DNA of 64,000 nt from Promicromonospora sp. MEB111 (lineage in GTDB: Bacteria; Actinomycetota; Actinomycetes; Actinomycetales; Cellulomonadaceae), in contig NZ_JARVSD010000021.1 in the NCBI RefSeq assembly GCF_030209445.1, forward strand, positions 33,196 to 97,195, read 5' to 3'. The number at the start of each line of letters is the position of its first letter. Position 1 is the first letter of the stretch. Under the pieces are notes generated by a model that was not told the origin of the DNA, did not search any database, and was given only the letters and a program-made list of their open reading frames with translations. Positions 26,336 through 35,506 of this stretch are shown in pieces. A program made the position numbers and the translations under genes.

Positions 26336-28254
26336 CCCACCACAACTCGTCCGTCCCGGCCGGCGCGGGCGCGTCCGGTCCCGAGGCCCGCGCCTGGCTC
26401 GCGGCCTACGCCGACCGGCTCCTGGCCGCCGTCGAGCCGTACGCGTCGCCGAGCGGCTCGCTCATCACGCTGCCCGGCACGCCGGGCGGGTACGGCACCG
26501 CCGTCGACGGGCTGGAGGGCTTCGCCCGCACGTTCCTGCTCGCGGGCTTCCGGCTCGCGGGGGAGGACGGCGCGGACCCGACCGGCCTCGCCGAGCGGTA
26601 CGCGGCCGGTCTGGCCGCGGGCACCGACCCCGCGCACCCCGAGCGCTGGACCCGGCCCGACGAGCACGGCCAGGCCAAGGTCGAGGCGGCGTCGCTCGCC
26701 CTGATCCTCGACCTGACACGGCCCTGGATCTGGGACCGCATGGCGCCGTCGGCCCAGGAGCACGTGGTCGACTACCTCGGGACCGTCGTGGGCGACGAGG
26801 ACTACCCGGACAACAACTGGGTCTGGTTCCGGATCGTCGTGGAGACCTTCCTGCGCTCGGTCGGCGGCCCGTTCTCCGCGGACGACGTGGCCCGCGACCT
26901 CGCCGCGCACGACCGGTTCCGCCGGCCCGGCGGCTGGTTCGCCGACGGCCCGGAGCGGAGCTTCGACCACTACGCCGGCTGGGCCCTGCACCTGTACCCC
27001 GCGCTGTGGGCGCGGATGTCCGGCGCGGCGGAGGTCGCGGCGGCGGCGGGGGACGACCTGGCCGTCCGCTCGGCGTCCGACCGCGAGCACCTGGCCCGCT
27101 ACCTGGACGACGCCCTGGCGCTCGTGGGCGCCGACGGCTCCCCGCTGCTGCAGGGCCGCAGCCTCACCTACCGTTTCGCGGCCGCCGCGCCGTTCTGGGC
27201 CGGCGCCGTGTCGGGCGTGGGCCGGCCCGGCCAGCTCCGGGAGGCGGCGACGCGCATCGTGCGGCACTTCGCCGACCACGACGTGCCGGGCGACGACGGC
27301 CTGCTGACCCTCGGCTGGCACCACCCGTGGCGCCCCCTCGCGCAGCGGTACAGCGGCACCGGTTCGCCGTACTGGGCGAGCAAGGGCCTCCTGGGCCTGG
27401 CGCTGCCCTCCGCGCACGAGGTGTGGACGGCGGCTCCCGAGCCGCTCCCGGTCGACGTCGGCGACGTGCTCACCGTGGCGGCCGCTCCCGGCTGGGCGAT
27501 CAGCGCCACGCGCGACGACGGCATCGTCCGCGTGATCAACCACGGCACCGACCACGCCCTGCCCGGGGCCGACGGGGGCGACTCGCCCCTGTACGCGCGG
27601 CTCGGCTACTCGACCGCGACGTCCCCGCTGCTGGACGCGGACGCCTGGCGCTCCCCGCTGGACCAGTCGGTGGCGCTCCTGGACGCGGCGGACGAGGCGA
27701 CCCACCGCACGGGCTTCGAACCGGTCCCGGTCGAGACGACGGGACCGGCCGTGGCGCTGGCCTCCGTGGCCTCCGCGCACTGGGTCGAGGCCGATCCGGC
27801 CGCGCCCGACCACGGGTCCGGGCGGCCCGGGGTGGCGACGCCGGCCGGTCGGGTCACCACCGTCTCGATCGTCCGCGGCGCCTGGGAGGTCCGGCTGGTC
27901 CGGGTCGCGGACGACGTCGACGCCCGGGCGGCGGCCCTCCGGATCGGGGGCTGGGCCGCCGGGCCCGGCCTCGACTCGACGCTCGTACCGCTGCTGGGCG
28001 ACATCGCGCCGGTCAGCGGCACGGCCGCGGCCGCGGACGCGACGCCGCTCGCCGGCCCGACGACCACCCCCTGGCTGCGGTACGCCCCGGTGCCGGAGGG
28101 CTGGACCGGCGTCGCCGTCCACCTCGGGCGGGCCTCCGCCGACGACCAGGGTGCACCGACGGCCCCGGCCGCCGCACCGCAGCTCGACCTCACCGCCGGA
28201 CAGGCCCTCGTGACCTGGCCGGACGGGGAACGGACCACGGCAGCTCTGCCCTGA
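26332..28254 (+). CDS. DUF2264 family protein
   Basis: A 640-residue protein without a signal peptide. The N-terminal half has the DUF2264 pattern: GYGTAVDGLEGFARTFLLAGFRL, then EDYPDNNWVWFRIVVETFLRSVGG and WALHLYPALWAR. These suggest an (alpha/alpha)6 toroid; the C-terminal part is beta-rich. Some DUF2264 proteins are, to my recollection, placed in a glucuronidase-type glycoside hydrolase family (GH154), but I cannot confirm membership. Its ATG overlaps the dehydrogenase stop, and a sugar-importer operon follows at 28320, so processing of an imported uronic-acid oligosaccharide is likely. The gene neighbourhood (heparinase-like lyase opposite) supports this. Confidence 0.8.
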   Translation: MTHHNSSVPAGAGASGPEARAWLAAYADRLLAAVEPYASPSGSLITLPGTPGGYGTAVDGLEGFARTFLLAGFRLAGEDGADPTGLAERYAAGLAAGTDPAHPERWTRPDEHGQAKVEAASLALILDLTRPWIWDRMAPSAQEHVVDYLGTVVGDEDYPDNNWVWFRIVVETFLRSVGGPFSADDVARDLAAHDRFRRPGGWFADGPERSFDHYAGWALHLYPALWARMSGAAEVAAAAGDDLAVRSASDREHLARYLDDALALVGADGSPLLQGRSLTYRFAAAAPFWAGAVSGVGRPGQLREAATRIVRHFADHDVPGDDGLLTLGWHHPWRPLAQRYSGTGSPYWASKGLLGLALPSAHEVWTAAPEPLPVDVGDVLTVAAAPGWAISATRDDGIVRVINHGTDHALPGADGGDSPLYARLGYSTATSPLLDADAWRSPLDQSVALLDAADEATHRTGFEPVPVETTGPAVALASVASAHWVEADPAAPDHGSGRPGVATPAGRVTTVSIVRGAWEVRLVRVADDVDARAAALRIGGWAAGPGLDSTLVPLLGDIAPVSGTAAAADATPLAGPTTTPWLRYAPVPEGWTGVAVHLGRASADDQGAPTAPAAAPQLDLTAGQALVTWPDGERTTAALP

Positions 28255-28319
28255 ACCACACGCACCCGGTGGTTCGTCACCGGGGCGTCGCAGTACGACT
28301 CACTCGAAGGAGAGTAGGA

Positions 28320-29615
28320 ATGAACCGCAAGATCATGAGCGCGTTCGGCATCGCCGCCGCCGCGTCGCTGGCCCTGACGGGGTGCGGCGGACAGGACGAG
28401 CCCGCGGCCGCCGACGGCCCGGTCACCATCAGCCTGGCCGGCTGGGACTTCGCGTCCACGCCGGAGTTCCAGACGCTCGCGGACGCCTATCACGAGGCGA
28501 ACCCGGACGTCACCGTGGAGCTCAAGGAGTACCCGGCCGGCGACGACTACGACACGGCACTGACGGCCGACCTGTCCGCGGGCGCCGCGCCCGACATCTT
28601 CATCGTGAAGAACCTGAAGAACTACATCACGTTCCAGGAGGGCGGCACGCTCCTCGACATCTCCGACGTGGCGGGCGAGCTCGACCCGGCGACGGGCGGC
28701 CTGGAGCCGATGGCCGTCGACGGCAAGACCTATGCGGTGCCCTACCGCCAGGACTCGTGGCTGCTCTACTACAACAAGGAGCTGTTCGAGAAGGCCGGCG
28801 TGGACCTGCCCGACGGCTCCTGGACCTGGGACGACTACGCCGAGGCCGCCGAGCAGCTGACCAAGGGCATCGGCGAGAAGGAGGTCACGGGCACCTACCT
28901 GCACAGCTGGCAGTCCACCGTGCAGGGCTTCGCGCTCGCGCAGACCGAGGGCGCCTCGCTCGACGGCGGCGACTTCTCGTACCTGGCGCCGTACTACGAG
29001 CGGCAGCTCGCGCTGCAGGACAACGGCTCGCAGCCGTCGTTCGCGACGGTCACCACGAACGAGCTGGCCTACCAGTCGCAGTTCGGCACCCAGAAGGCAG
29101 CGATGCTCCCGATGGGTTCCTGGTACATCGGCACGCTGGTCGCCGAGCAGGCGTCGGGGGCGGCGGACACGTTCGAGTGGGGCATCGCGCCGATCCCGCA
29201 GCTCGACGAGTCGACGACCGGCACGGAGAACACCCCGGCCACGTTCGGTGACCCGACCACGATGGGCATCAGCTCGAACATCGACGAGTCCAAGATCGAG
29301 ACGGCCAAGGACTTCCTGCGGTTCGCCGCCGGCCCCGAGGGCGCCGCCGCGCTCGCCGAGATCGGCATCACGCCGGCCCTGATCGACGACGCCGTGGCCG
29401 ACGCGATCTTCGCGCTCGACGGCGTGCCGCAGGACGACCTGTCCCGCTTCACCTACACCACGCACGACACGCTGCCGGAGAACCCGGTGGGCCAGAAGAC
29501 CGCGGCCATCCAGACCATCCTCGGCGAGATGCACTCGGCGATCATGTCGGAGTCCACCCCGGTGGACGAGGCGATCACCGAGGCCGAGGAGCGCGTCGCC
29601 AACGAGGTCGGCTGA
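28320..29615 (+). CDS. Extracellular sugar-binding lipoprotein of a CUT1 importer
   Basis: A 431-residue family 1 solute-binding protein. Lipobox LALTGC puts the lipid-anchored cysteine at residue 22. The family pattern is visible in LADAYHEANPDVTVELKEYP and the hinge phrase AVPYRQDSWLLYYNKELFEKAGVDLPDGSWTWDDY region. GAAGGAG precedes ATG 28320. The permeases follow, with the first one starting one base inside the stop (TGATG). It probably captures the oligosaccharide processed by the DUF2264 and heparinase-like proteins; the ligand is unknown. Confidence 0.92.
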   Translation: MNRKIMSAFGIAAAASLALTGCGGQDEPAAADGPVTISLAGWDFASTPEFQTLADAYHEANPDVTVELKEYPAGDDYDTALTADLSAGAAPDIFIVKNLKNYITFQEGGTLLDISDVAGELDPATGGLEPMAVDGKTYAVPYRQDSWLLYYNKELFEKAGVDLPDGSWTWDDYAEAAEQLTKGIGEKEVTGTYLHSWQSTVQGFALAQTEGASLDGGDFSYLAPYYERQLALQDNGSQPSFATVTTNELAYQSQFGTQKAAMLPMGSWYIGTLVAEQASGAADTFEWGIAPIPQLDESTTGTENTPATFGDPTTMGISSNIDESKIETAKDFLRFAAGPEGAAALAEIGITPALIDDAVADAIFALDGVPQDDLSRFTYTTHDTLPENPVGQKTAAIQTILGEMHSAIMSESTPVDEAITEAEERVANEVG

Positions 29616-30565
29616 TGGCGACACCCGTCGCCGACGACCGGCGGACGCTCGGGCTCGTGCAGCCCGGGCGCCCGCCCGTCCGGGCACCCCGCACGTCGCT
29701 CAAGGTCCGCAACGCGCTGGTCGGCTGGACGTTCATCCTGCCGAACTTCGCCGGCTTCGCGGTGCTCACCCTCGTCCCCGTGGTCACGCTGTTCTACATC
29801 TCCCTGACGAGCTGGAACATCTTCGGTGCCGCGCAATGGGTGGGCCTCGACAACTTCACGCGCCTGGTGGGGGACAAGAGCTTCCACACCGCGCTGGGCA
29901 ACACCTTCTACTACGCCGCGCTGCACATCCCGATCACCATCGTCGTGTCGCTGAGCCTGGCGCTGCTGCTGAACCAGAAGCTGCGCGGCGCCGCCTTCTT
30001 CCGCACGGTGGCCTTCTTCCCGTACATCACGTCGATCGTCGCGGTCGCCGTGGTGTGGAACATGCTGTTCAGCCCCGAGTACGGGCCGATCAACCAGTTC
30101 CTGAGCCTGTTCGTCGACGGCGAGATGCCCGGCTGGACGGTCTCCAAGGACTGGGCGATGCCCGCGGTGATCATCGTGGGCACGTGGAAGGACATGGGCT
30201 ACTACATGCTCCTGTTCCTGGCCGGCCTGCAGACCGTGCCCGGTGAGCTGCACGAGGCGGCGCGGATCGACGGCGCCAACGCGTGGCAGCGGTTCTGGAA
30301 CGTCACGCTGCCGTGCCTGCGGCCCACGATGTTCTTCGTGACGGTCATGGTCACGATCCAGAGCTTCAAGGTCTTCGACCTGATCCTCGTCATGACCGAC
30401 GGCGGTCCGGGCCAGGCCACGCTGGTGCTCAGCCAGTACATCTACCAGAAGGGCTTCCAGCAGTTCGAGTTCGGCTACGCCTCGGCCGTCGCCGTCGTCC
30501 TGTTCTTCATCTGCATCCTCGTGACCGTGGTGCAGTTCCTGTACAACAAGCGGAAGGAGGCGTGA
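29615..30565 (+). CDS. CUT1 sugar ABC transporter permease (first)
   Basis: A 316-residue membrane protein with six predicted segments, the first starting at FILPNFAGFAVLTLVPVV. The EAA loop is ELHEAARIDGANAWQRFWNVTLP. The ATG overlaps the binding-protein stop by one base, and the stop overlaps the next start in the same way (TGATG), so all three importer genes are translationally coupled. No ATPase gene is nearby. Confidence 0.93.
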   Translation: MATPVADDRRTLGLVQPGRPPVRAPRTSLKVRNALVGWTFILPNFAGFAVLTLVPVVTLFYISLTSWNIFGAAQWVGLDNFTRLVGDKSFHTALGNTFYYAALHIPITIVVSLSLALLLNQKLRGAAFFRTVAFFPYITSIVAVAVVWNMLFSPEYGPINQFLSLFVDGEMPGWTVSKDWAMPAVIIVGTWKDMGYYMLLFLAGLQTVPGELHEAARIDGANAWQRFWNVTLPCLRPTMFFVTVMVTIQSFKVFDLILVMTDGGPGQATLVLSQYIYQKGFQQFEFGYASAVAVVLFFICILVTVVQFLYNKRKEA

Positions 30566-31404
30566 TGGCCGCCCGTCCGTCCGCGCTCCGGAGGTCCGGC
30601 CGGGTGCTGCTCTACGCGGTGATGATCCTTGCCGCGGCGGGCATCATGCTCCCGTTCGCCTGGATGGTGATCTCGTCCCTGAAGCAGAACAACCAGGTGT
30701 TCACCGCGCCGGTGGAGTGGATCCCCGATCCCGTGCAGTGGCGCAACTACCTCGACATCTGGGTCAAGGCCGACATGGTCACGTGGGTGCGCAACACCCT
30801 CGTCCTGTCCGTCGCCGTGACGCTGCTGCAGGTGCTGACCGGCAGCTTCGCCGCCTACGGCTTCGCCAAGATGCGCTTCCCCGGCCGCGACGCGCTGTTC
30901 CTGCTGTACATCGGGACCATCGCGGTGCCCTGGCAGTCGTACATGATCCCGCAGTTCCAGATGCTCTCGAGCTGGGGCCTGAACAACACCCTGTGGGCGA
31001 TCATGCTGCTGCAGGCGTTCGGCGCCTTCGGCGTGTTCCTCATGAAGCAGTACTACGAGTCGATCCCCGACTCGCTGTCGGAGGCGGCGCGCATCGACGG
31101 GCTCTCCGAGTACGGGATCTGGTGGCGCATCATCATGCCGCTGTCTGTGCCGGCCCTGGCGTCGCTGACGATCATCACCTTCGTCTCGACGTGGAACGAC
31201 TATCTCGGGCCGCTCATCTACCTGCGCGACCGCGAGCTGTGGACCATCCAGATCGGCCTCCAGTCGTTCATCGGCGAGTACAACGCCGAGCACGCGCTGA
31301 TCATGACGGGCTCCGTGCTGTCGGTCCTGCCGATCGCGCTGATCTTCCTGCTCGGCCAGCGGTACTTCGTGCAGGGCATCGCGACGACGGGCGTGAAGGG
31401 GTGA
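30565..31404 (+). CDS. CUT1 sugar ABC transporter permease (second)
   Basis: A 279-residue MalG-type subunit. A short N-terminus is followed by VLLYAVMILAAAGIMLPFAWMVISS. The EAA loop is SEAARIDGLSEYGIWWRIIMPL and the C-terminus is GIATTGVKG. AAGGAGG lies 4 bases before ATG 30565 within the preceding gene. It forms the channel with the first permease. A DUF624-like gene starts inside its stop codon. Confidence 0.93.
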   Translation: MAARPSALRRSGRVLLYAVMILAAAGIMLPFAWMVISSLKQNNQVFTAPVEWIPDPVQWRNYLDIWVKADMVTWVRNTLVLSVAVTLLQVLTGSFAAYGFAKMRFPGRDALFLLYIGTIAVPWQSYMIPQFQMLSSWGLNNTLWAIMLLQAFGAFGVFLMKQYYESIPDSLSEAARIDGLSEYGIWWRIIMPLSVPALASLTIITFVSTWNDYLGPLIYLRDRELWTIQIGLQSFIGEYNAEHALIMTGSVLSVLPIALIFLLGQRYFVQGIATTGVKG

Positions 31405-32159
31405 GTGCCGCGGGGATCGCGGGTCCGGCGGGCGCTGCCGGGGCGGCGGCCGGGACGGCCGGTACCGGCGCGCCGCGCCGTCGGCGGACCCTGCTCGGGC
31501 CCGAGACCTACGAGCTGGTGTTCGGCACCGTCTACACGGGCCTGATGACCAACCTGCTCCTGGCGGTCGCGTGCCTGCCCCTGCTGGTGCTGGTCGCGGC
31601 GACCGACCTCGCCGCGACCTGGCCGTTCGCCGCCCTGGCGGCGCCGCTGCTGGGCCCGGCCCTGGTCGCGGCCTTCGCGGTGTTCGGCGCCTTCAGCGCC
31701 GACGGGTCGACGGCGGTGGTCCGCACCTTCGCCCGGGCCTGGCGCCGGCACCTGCGCCGCGGCCTGGCGATCGGGTCGCTCGCGACCGGCGCCGTCGTGG
31801 TGGCCGCCGTCGACGTGGCCTTCTTCTGGGGCCGGACGGCGGGGGCGGCCGCCATCCCCGTGCTGGTCACGCTGGCCGCCGTCGCCGTGCTGACCGCGAT
31901 CCTCGCGCTGGCCGCCGTGCCCGAGATGCCGGGCGCGCGCCTGCGCGACGTGCTGCTCGCGGCCCTCGTGCTCGGGGTGCGGCGCTGGTACCTCTCGGCC
32001 GGGGCACTGGTCGTCCTGGGCCTGCTGGTGGGCGTCGTGGCGACCCGCCCGGCCGTGGGCCTGGGCTTCGCCGCGGCCCCGCTCCTCTTCGCGACCTGGG
32101 GCGTCTGCCGCTTCGTCCTGCGTGCCGCGGCGCTGTCGGCGTCGACGCCGCCCCGCTGA
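31401..32159 (+). CDS. YesL-like (DUF624) membrane protein, second copy
   Basis: A 252-residue membrane protein from GTG 31401, overlapping the permease stop (GTGA). After an Ala/Gly-rich N-terminus of about 30 residues come about six hydrophobic segments, the first two in the DUF624-like part ELVFGTVYTGLMTNLLLAVA. Its place as last gene of a CUT1 operon parallels the gene at 2284. The two share arrangement more than sequence. Function is unknown; an accessory role in importer assembly or regulation is a guess. Confidence 0.6.
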   Translation: MSAAGIAGPAGAAGAAAGTAGTGAPRRRRTLLGPETYELVFGTVYTGLMTNLLLAVACLPLLVLVAATDLAATWPFAALAAPLLGPALVAAFAVFGAFSADGSTAVVRTFARAWRRHLRRGLAIGSLATGAVVVAAVDVAFFWGRTAGAAAIPVLVTLAAVAVLTAILALAAVPEMPGARLRDVLLAALVLGVRRWYLSAGALVVLGLLVGVVATRPAVGLGFAAAPLLFATWGVCRFVLRAAALSASTPPR

Positions 32160-32180
32160 CCGGCTCCACCCGGGGCGATC

Positions 32181-32235
32181 GACCACAGCGGTTGCTGCCA
32201 GCCGAACCCTCGGTCTGGCAGCAACCGCTGTGGTC
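32181..32235. terminator. Bidirectional hairpin between convergent genes
   Basis: A 21-base arm (32181-32201, beginning GACCACAGCGGTTGC) pairs perfectly with 32215-32235 around 13 bases. It lies between the stops of the DUF624 gene and the convergent isomerase-like gene at 32251 and can terminate both. Confidence 0.8.
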
Positions 32236-32250
32236 AACGCCGTCAGCGGG

Positions 32251-33111
32251 TCAGAGGTGCGGGGCCACGTGCTGCTCGTAGCGGGCCAGGACCGTCTCCG
32301 CCGTCTTCGCCGTGGGCTCGGCCCAGATCTGCTCGTTGAAGATCTCGGTCTCGACGTCGCCCACGTACCCCGCGTCGCGCACCCAACCGGTGATCGTCGC
32401 GAAGTCGACGTACCCGTCGCCCACGTGCCCGCGCGAGTTCAGCGGCTCGGCCGCGAGCGGCAGGGCCCAGTCGCACACCTGGTACGACGCGATGCGGTCC
32501 TCCCGCCCGGCCCGCGCGATCGACGTGCGCAGTGCCGGGTCCCACCACACGTGATAGGTGTCCACGACCACGCCCACCTCGGACGCCGCGAACGGCGCCG
32601 CCAGGTCCAGGGCCTGCGCGAGCGTGGAGATCACGGCCCGGTCGGCGGCGAAGATCGGGTGCAGCGGCTCCAGCACGATCCGCACGCCGTGCTCGGCGGC
32701 GAACGGCACCAGGTCGGCGATCCGGTCGGCCACCCGGCCGCGCGTGGCCACCAGGTCGCGGTCCACGTCCGACGTCGGGGCACCGCCCGGCGTCGAGCCC
32801 ACCAGCCCGCCGACCACGAAGACCAGCTCCGCGGTGCCGATCGTCGCGGCCTCCTCGATCGCCCGCCTGTTGTCGTCGAGCGCGGCGCGGATGCCGGCGT
32901 CGTCCGCCGCGGTGAGGAAACCGCCGCGGCACAGGGACGACGCGCGGAGACCGGCGTCGGCGATGATGCGCGCCGCCTGCGGCGCGCCGACGGCCTGGAC
33001 CACGTCGCGCCACGGGCCGACGGCGCCGAAGCCGGCGTCCGCCGCCGCCTCGCACGCCTCGGCCAGCGAGGCGTGCTTGACGGTGGCGGTGTTCAGGGAG
33101 GCCCTGCTCAT
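32251..33111 (-). CDS. Sugar phosphate isomerase/epimerase-like TIM-barrel protein
   Basis: A 286-residue protein of the xylose-isomerase-like TIM-barrel (AP_endonuc_2) superfamily. Barrel strands with metal-ligand positions are visible: VRIVLEPLHPIF (Glu), VGVVVDTYHVWWDP (Asp, His), ASYQVCDWALP and DVETEIFNEQIW (Glu). Members isomerise or epimerise sugars or act on keto-sugars. It is the last gene of a three-gene operon; its ATG overlaps the DUF993 stop. The substrate cannot be deduced. Confidence 0.85.
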   Translation of the reverse strand: MSRASLNTATVKHASLAEACEAAADAGFGAVGPWRDVVQAVGAPQAARIIADAGLRASSLCRGGFLTAADDAGIRAALDDNRRAIEEAATIGTAELVFVVGGLVGSTPGGAPTSDVDRDLVATRGRVADRIADLVPFAAEHGVRIVLEPLHPIFAADRAVISTLAQALDLAAPFAASEVGVVVDTYHVWWDPALRTSIARAGREDRIASYQVCDWALPLAAEPLNSRGHVGDGYVDFATITGWVRDAGYVGDVETEIFNEQIWAEPTAKTAETVLARYEQHVAPHL

Positions 33112-34337
33112 GCGGTCACCCCGTTCGTGGTCAGGAAGGCGCGCAGGCGTGCGGCGGCCATGGGCGGGTCGAGCAGCATGCCGCAGCCGTCGGCCAGGCG
33201 GGCCAGCTCGACCAGGTGCCGCAGCGACCGGCCGGAGTGCAGGCCGCCCACCAGGGAGAACCCGGGCTGGAAGCCGTTGAGCCAGGACAGGAACGCGATC
33301 CCGGTCTTGTAGTAGTACGTGGGCGCGGCGAAGATGTGCCGCCCCAGCGCCTCGGTCGAGGCCAGGATCTTGTGCCCGCGGTCGGCGTCCCCGGCGTCGA
33401 ACGCCTGGAGCGCCGTGGAGGCGGCCGGGTAGATCGCCGCGAAGATGCCGAGCAGCGCGTCCGAGTGCCCCTGCTCGTCGCCCGCGATGAGCTCGGGGTA
33501 GTTGAAGTCGTCGCCGGTGTACAGGCGGGGCCGCACGCCGTCGTCCGACGCCGGGAGGGCAGCCAGCGCACGGCGCAGACCGACCTCGTGGGCGGCGTCG
33601 AGCAGCGAGACCTTGACGCCGTCGATCCGGGGCTGGTGCGCGCGGATCAGGTCGAGGAACGTCTTCGTGGCGTCGTCCACCGAGTCGGAGCCCCAGTAGC
33701 CCGCCAGCGCCGGGTCGAACATGGTGCCCAGCCAGTGCAGCACCACGGGCCGGTCGGCCTCGGCGAGCACGGCGTCGTAGACGCGGGCGTAGTCCTCGGG
33801 TCCGCGGGCGACCTGGGCCAGCGCGCGGGAGGCCATGACGATCACCTGCGCCCCGGCGTCCTGCACCACGCCCACCTGCTCGCGGTAGGCCTCGGTGACG
33901 ACGGCGAGGCCAGCCTCACCCGGTTCGAGCGCCGCGACGACGGCGGGGTCGAGCTGGTCCGTGCCCGCGCCGCACGCGACGCGCGCGCCCACGGAGGCGG
34001 CCTCCGCCGCCGAGCGGCGGATGAGCTCCTGGGTCGCCGCCCAGTCGAGGCCCATGCCGCGCTGGGCGGTGTCCATGGCGTCGGCTACCCCGAGCCCGTG
34101 CTCCCAGATGCGGTGCCGGTAGGCGAGCGTCGCGTCCCAGTCGACGACGGCGGGTGCGCCCGGCACGTTCTCCGCCCCGACCCGCGGCACCACGTGGGCG
34201 GCCGCGAAGGCGATGCGGGACGTGATCGGGCCCGACGGCGTCGTCCACGGGCCGGGGGCGTTCAGCTCGACGGCGTCGGAACCGGTCACCCGGCCCTCGG
34301 CGTCGAACAGGGGGAGGACGACGGCGGCCCCGCTCAC
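33108..34337 (-). CDS. DUF993 family protein (dihydrodipicolinate-synthase-like TIM barrel)
   Basis: A 409-residue protein matching the DUF993 pattern, with ITSRIAFAAAHVVPRV near the start, WDATLAYRHRIWEHGLGVADAMDTAQRGMG, and YTGDDFNYPELIAGDEQGHSDALLGIFA. DUF993 is distantly related to the Schiff-base aldolase/lyase class of TIM barrels; KVSLLDAAHE may hold the lysine, but this is not proven. The start is GTG 34337, which overlaps the stop of the dehydrogenase gene (GTGA). Operon context predicts cleavage or dehydration of a keto-sugar acid produced by the neighbouring dehydrogenase and isomerase-like proteins. Confidence 0.8.
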   Translation of the reverse strand: MSGAAVVLPLFDAEGRVTGSDAVELNAPGPWTTPSGPITSRIAFAAAHVVPRVGAENVPGAPAVVDWDATLAYRHRIWEHGLGVADAMDTAQRGMGLDWAATQELIRRSAAEAASVGARVACGAGTDQLDPAVVAALEPGEAGLAVVTEAYREQVGVVQDAGAQVIVMASRALAQVARGPEDYARVYDAVLAEADRPVVLHWLGTMFDPALAGYWGSDSVDDATKTFLDLIRAHQPRIDGVKVSLLDAAHEVGLRRALAALPASDDGVRPRLYTGDDFNYPELIAGDEQGHSDALLGIFAAIYPAASTALQAFDAGDADRGHKILASTEALGRHIFAAPTYYYKTGIAFLSWLNGFQPGFSLVGGLHSGRSLRHLVELARLADGCGMLLDPPMAAARLRAFLTTNGVTA

Positions 34338-35485
34338 AGGGTGATCTCCGGGATGTCGATGCGGCGGCCCTCCGCCGACGACCTCAGGCCCAGCTCCGCG
34401 AGCTGCACGCCGCGCGCCGCCGACAGCAGGTCGTAGCGGTGCGGGCGCCCGGCCACGACGTCGCGCAGGAACTCCTCCCACTGCAGCTTGAAGCCGTTGT
34501 CGAGGTCGGCGTTGGCGGGGACGTCGAGCCACTGGTCGCGGAACGGCTCGGTGACCGGCAGGTCCGGGTTCCACACGGGCTTCGGGGTGTGCGCGCGGTG
34601 CTGGGCGCGGCACTCGCGCAGACCTGCGACGGCGGAGCCGTGCGTGCCGTCCACCTGGAACTCGACCAGCTCGTCGCGGAACACCCGCACGGCCCAGGAC
34701 GAGTTGATCTGCGCCACGACGTCGTCGCCGCCCGGCGTGGTGACGTCGAAGATGCCGTACGCGGCGTCGTCGGCGGTCGCGGCGTACTCGCGGCCCTGCT
34801 CGTCCCAGCGGGTCGGGATGTGCGTGGCGGTCTTCGCGGTCACCGTCCTGACCTGCCCGAGGATGCCCTCCAGCACGTAGTTCCAGTGGCAGAACATGTC
34901 GGTGGTGATGCCGCCGCCGTCCTCGGTGCGGTAGTTCCACGACGGGCGCTGGGCGGGCTGCGAGTCGCCCTCGAACACCCAGTAGCCGAACTCGCCGCGC
35001 AGCGACAGGATGCGGCCGAAGAAGCCCTCGTCCACCAGGCGGCGCAGCTTCACCAGGCCCGGCAGGTACAGCTTGTCGTGCACCACGCCGACGGTCACGC
35101 CCGTGGTGGCCTGCAGCCGGGCGAGCTCGATGGCCTCGGCGAGCGTCTCCGCCGTCGGCTTCTCGGTGAAGACGTGCTTGCCCTGCTTCATCGCCTTGGA
35201 CAGCGTCGCGGGGCGCAGGTTGGTCATGGCGGCGTCGAACACGATGTCGGCGTCCGCGATGGCGGCGTCGACGTCGGTGGACCAGTGCTCGACGTCGTGC
35301 AGGGCCGCGAGCTCCTTGAGCTTGTCCGCGTTGCGGCCCACCAGCACGGGCTCGACCTGGACGCGCGAACCGTCGGGGAGCGTGACGCCGCCCTGGTCGC
35401 GGATCGGCAGGATCGAGCGCACGAGGTGCTGGCGGTAGCCCATGCGGCCGGTGACGCCGTTCATGGCGATGCGAAGTGTGGTCAC
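34334..35485 (-). CDS. Gfo/Idh/MocA-family oxidoreductase
   Basis: A 383-residue NAD(P)-dependent dehydrogenase. The N-terminal Rossmann region (RIAMNGVTGRMGYRQHL, with a G-x-x-G-x-x-G-type turn) is followed by the family signature HVFTEKPTAETLAEA. The C-terminal half (about 140-370) forms the substrate beta-sheet, with SWNYRTEDGGGITTDMFCHW containing the likely catalytic His. It heads the operon with the DUF993 and isomerase-like genes. A GGAATGCGCTTTCC operator lies 22 bases upstream of the start. The substrate is an unknown sugar or cyclitol. Confidence 0.9.
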   Translation of the reverse strand: MTTLRIAMNGVTGRMGYRQHLVRSILPIRDQGGVTLPDGSRVQVEPVLVGRNADKLKELAALHDVEHWSTDVDAAIADADIVFDAAMTNLRPATLSKAMKQGKHVFTEKPTAETLAEAIELARLQATTGVTVGVVHDKLYLPGLVKLRRLVDEGFFGRILSLRGEFGYWVFEGDSQPAQRPSWNYRTEDGGGITTDMFCHWNYVLEGILGQVRTVTAKTATHIPTRWDEQGREYAATADDAAYGIFDVTTPGGDDVVAQINSSWAVRVFRDELVEFQVDGTHGSAVAGLRECRAQHRAHTPKPVWNPDLPVTEPFRDQWLDVPANADLDNGFKLQWEEFLRDVVAGRPHRYDLLSAARGVQLAELGLRSSAEGRRIDIPEITL

Positions 35486-35506
35486 GGGCGAGACTCCATC
35501 GTCGTG

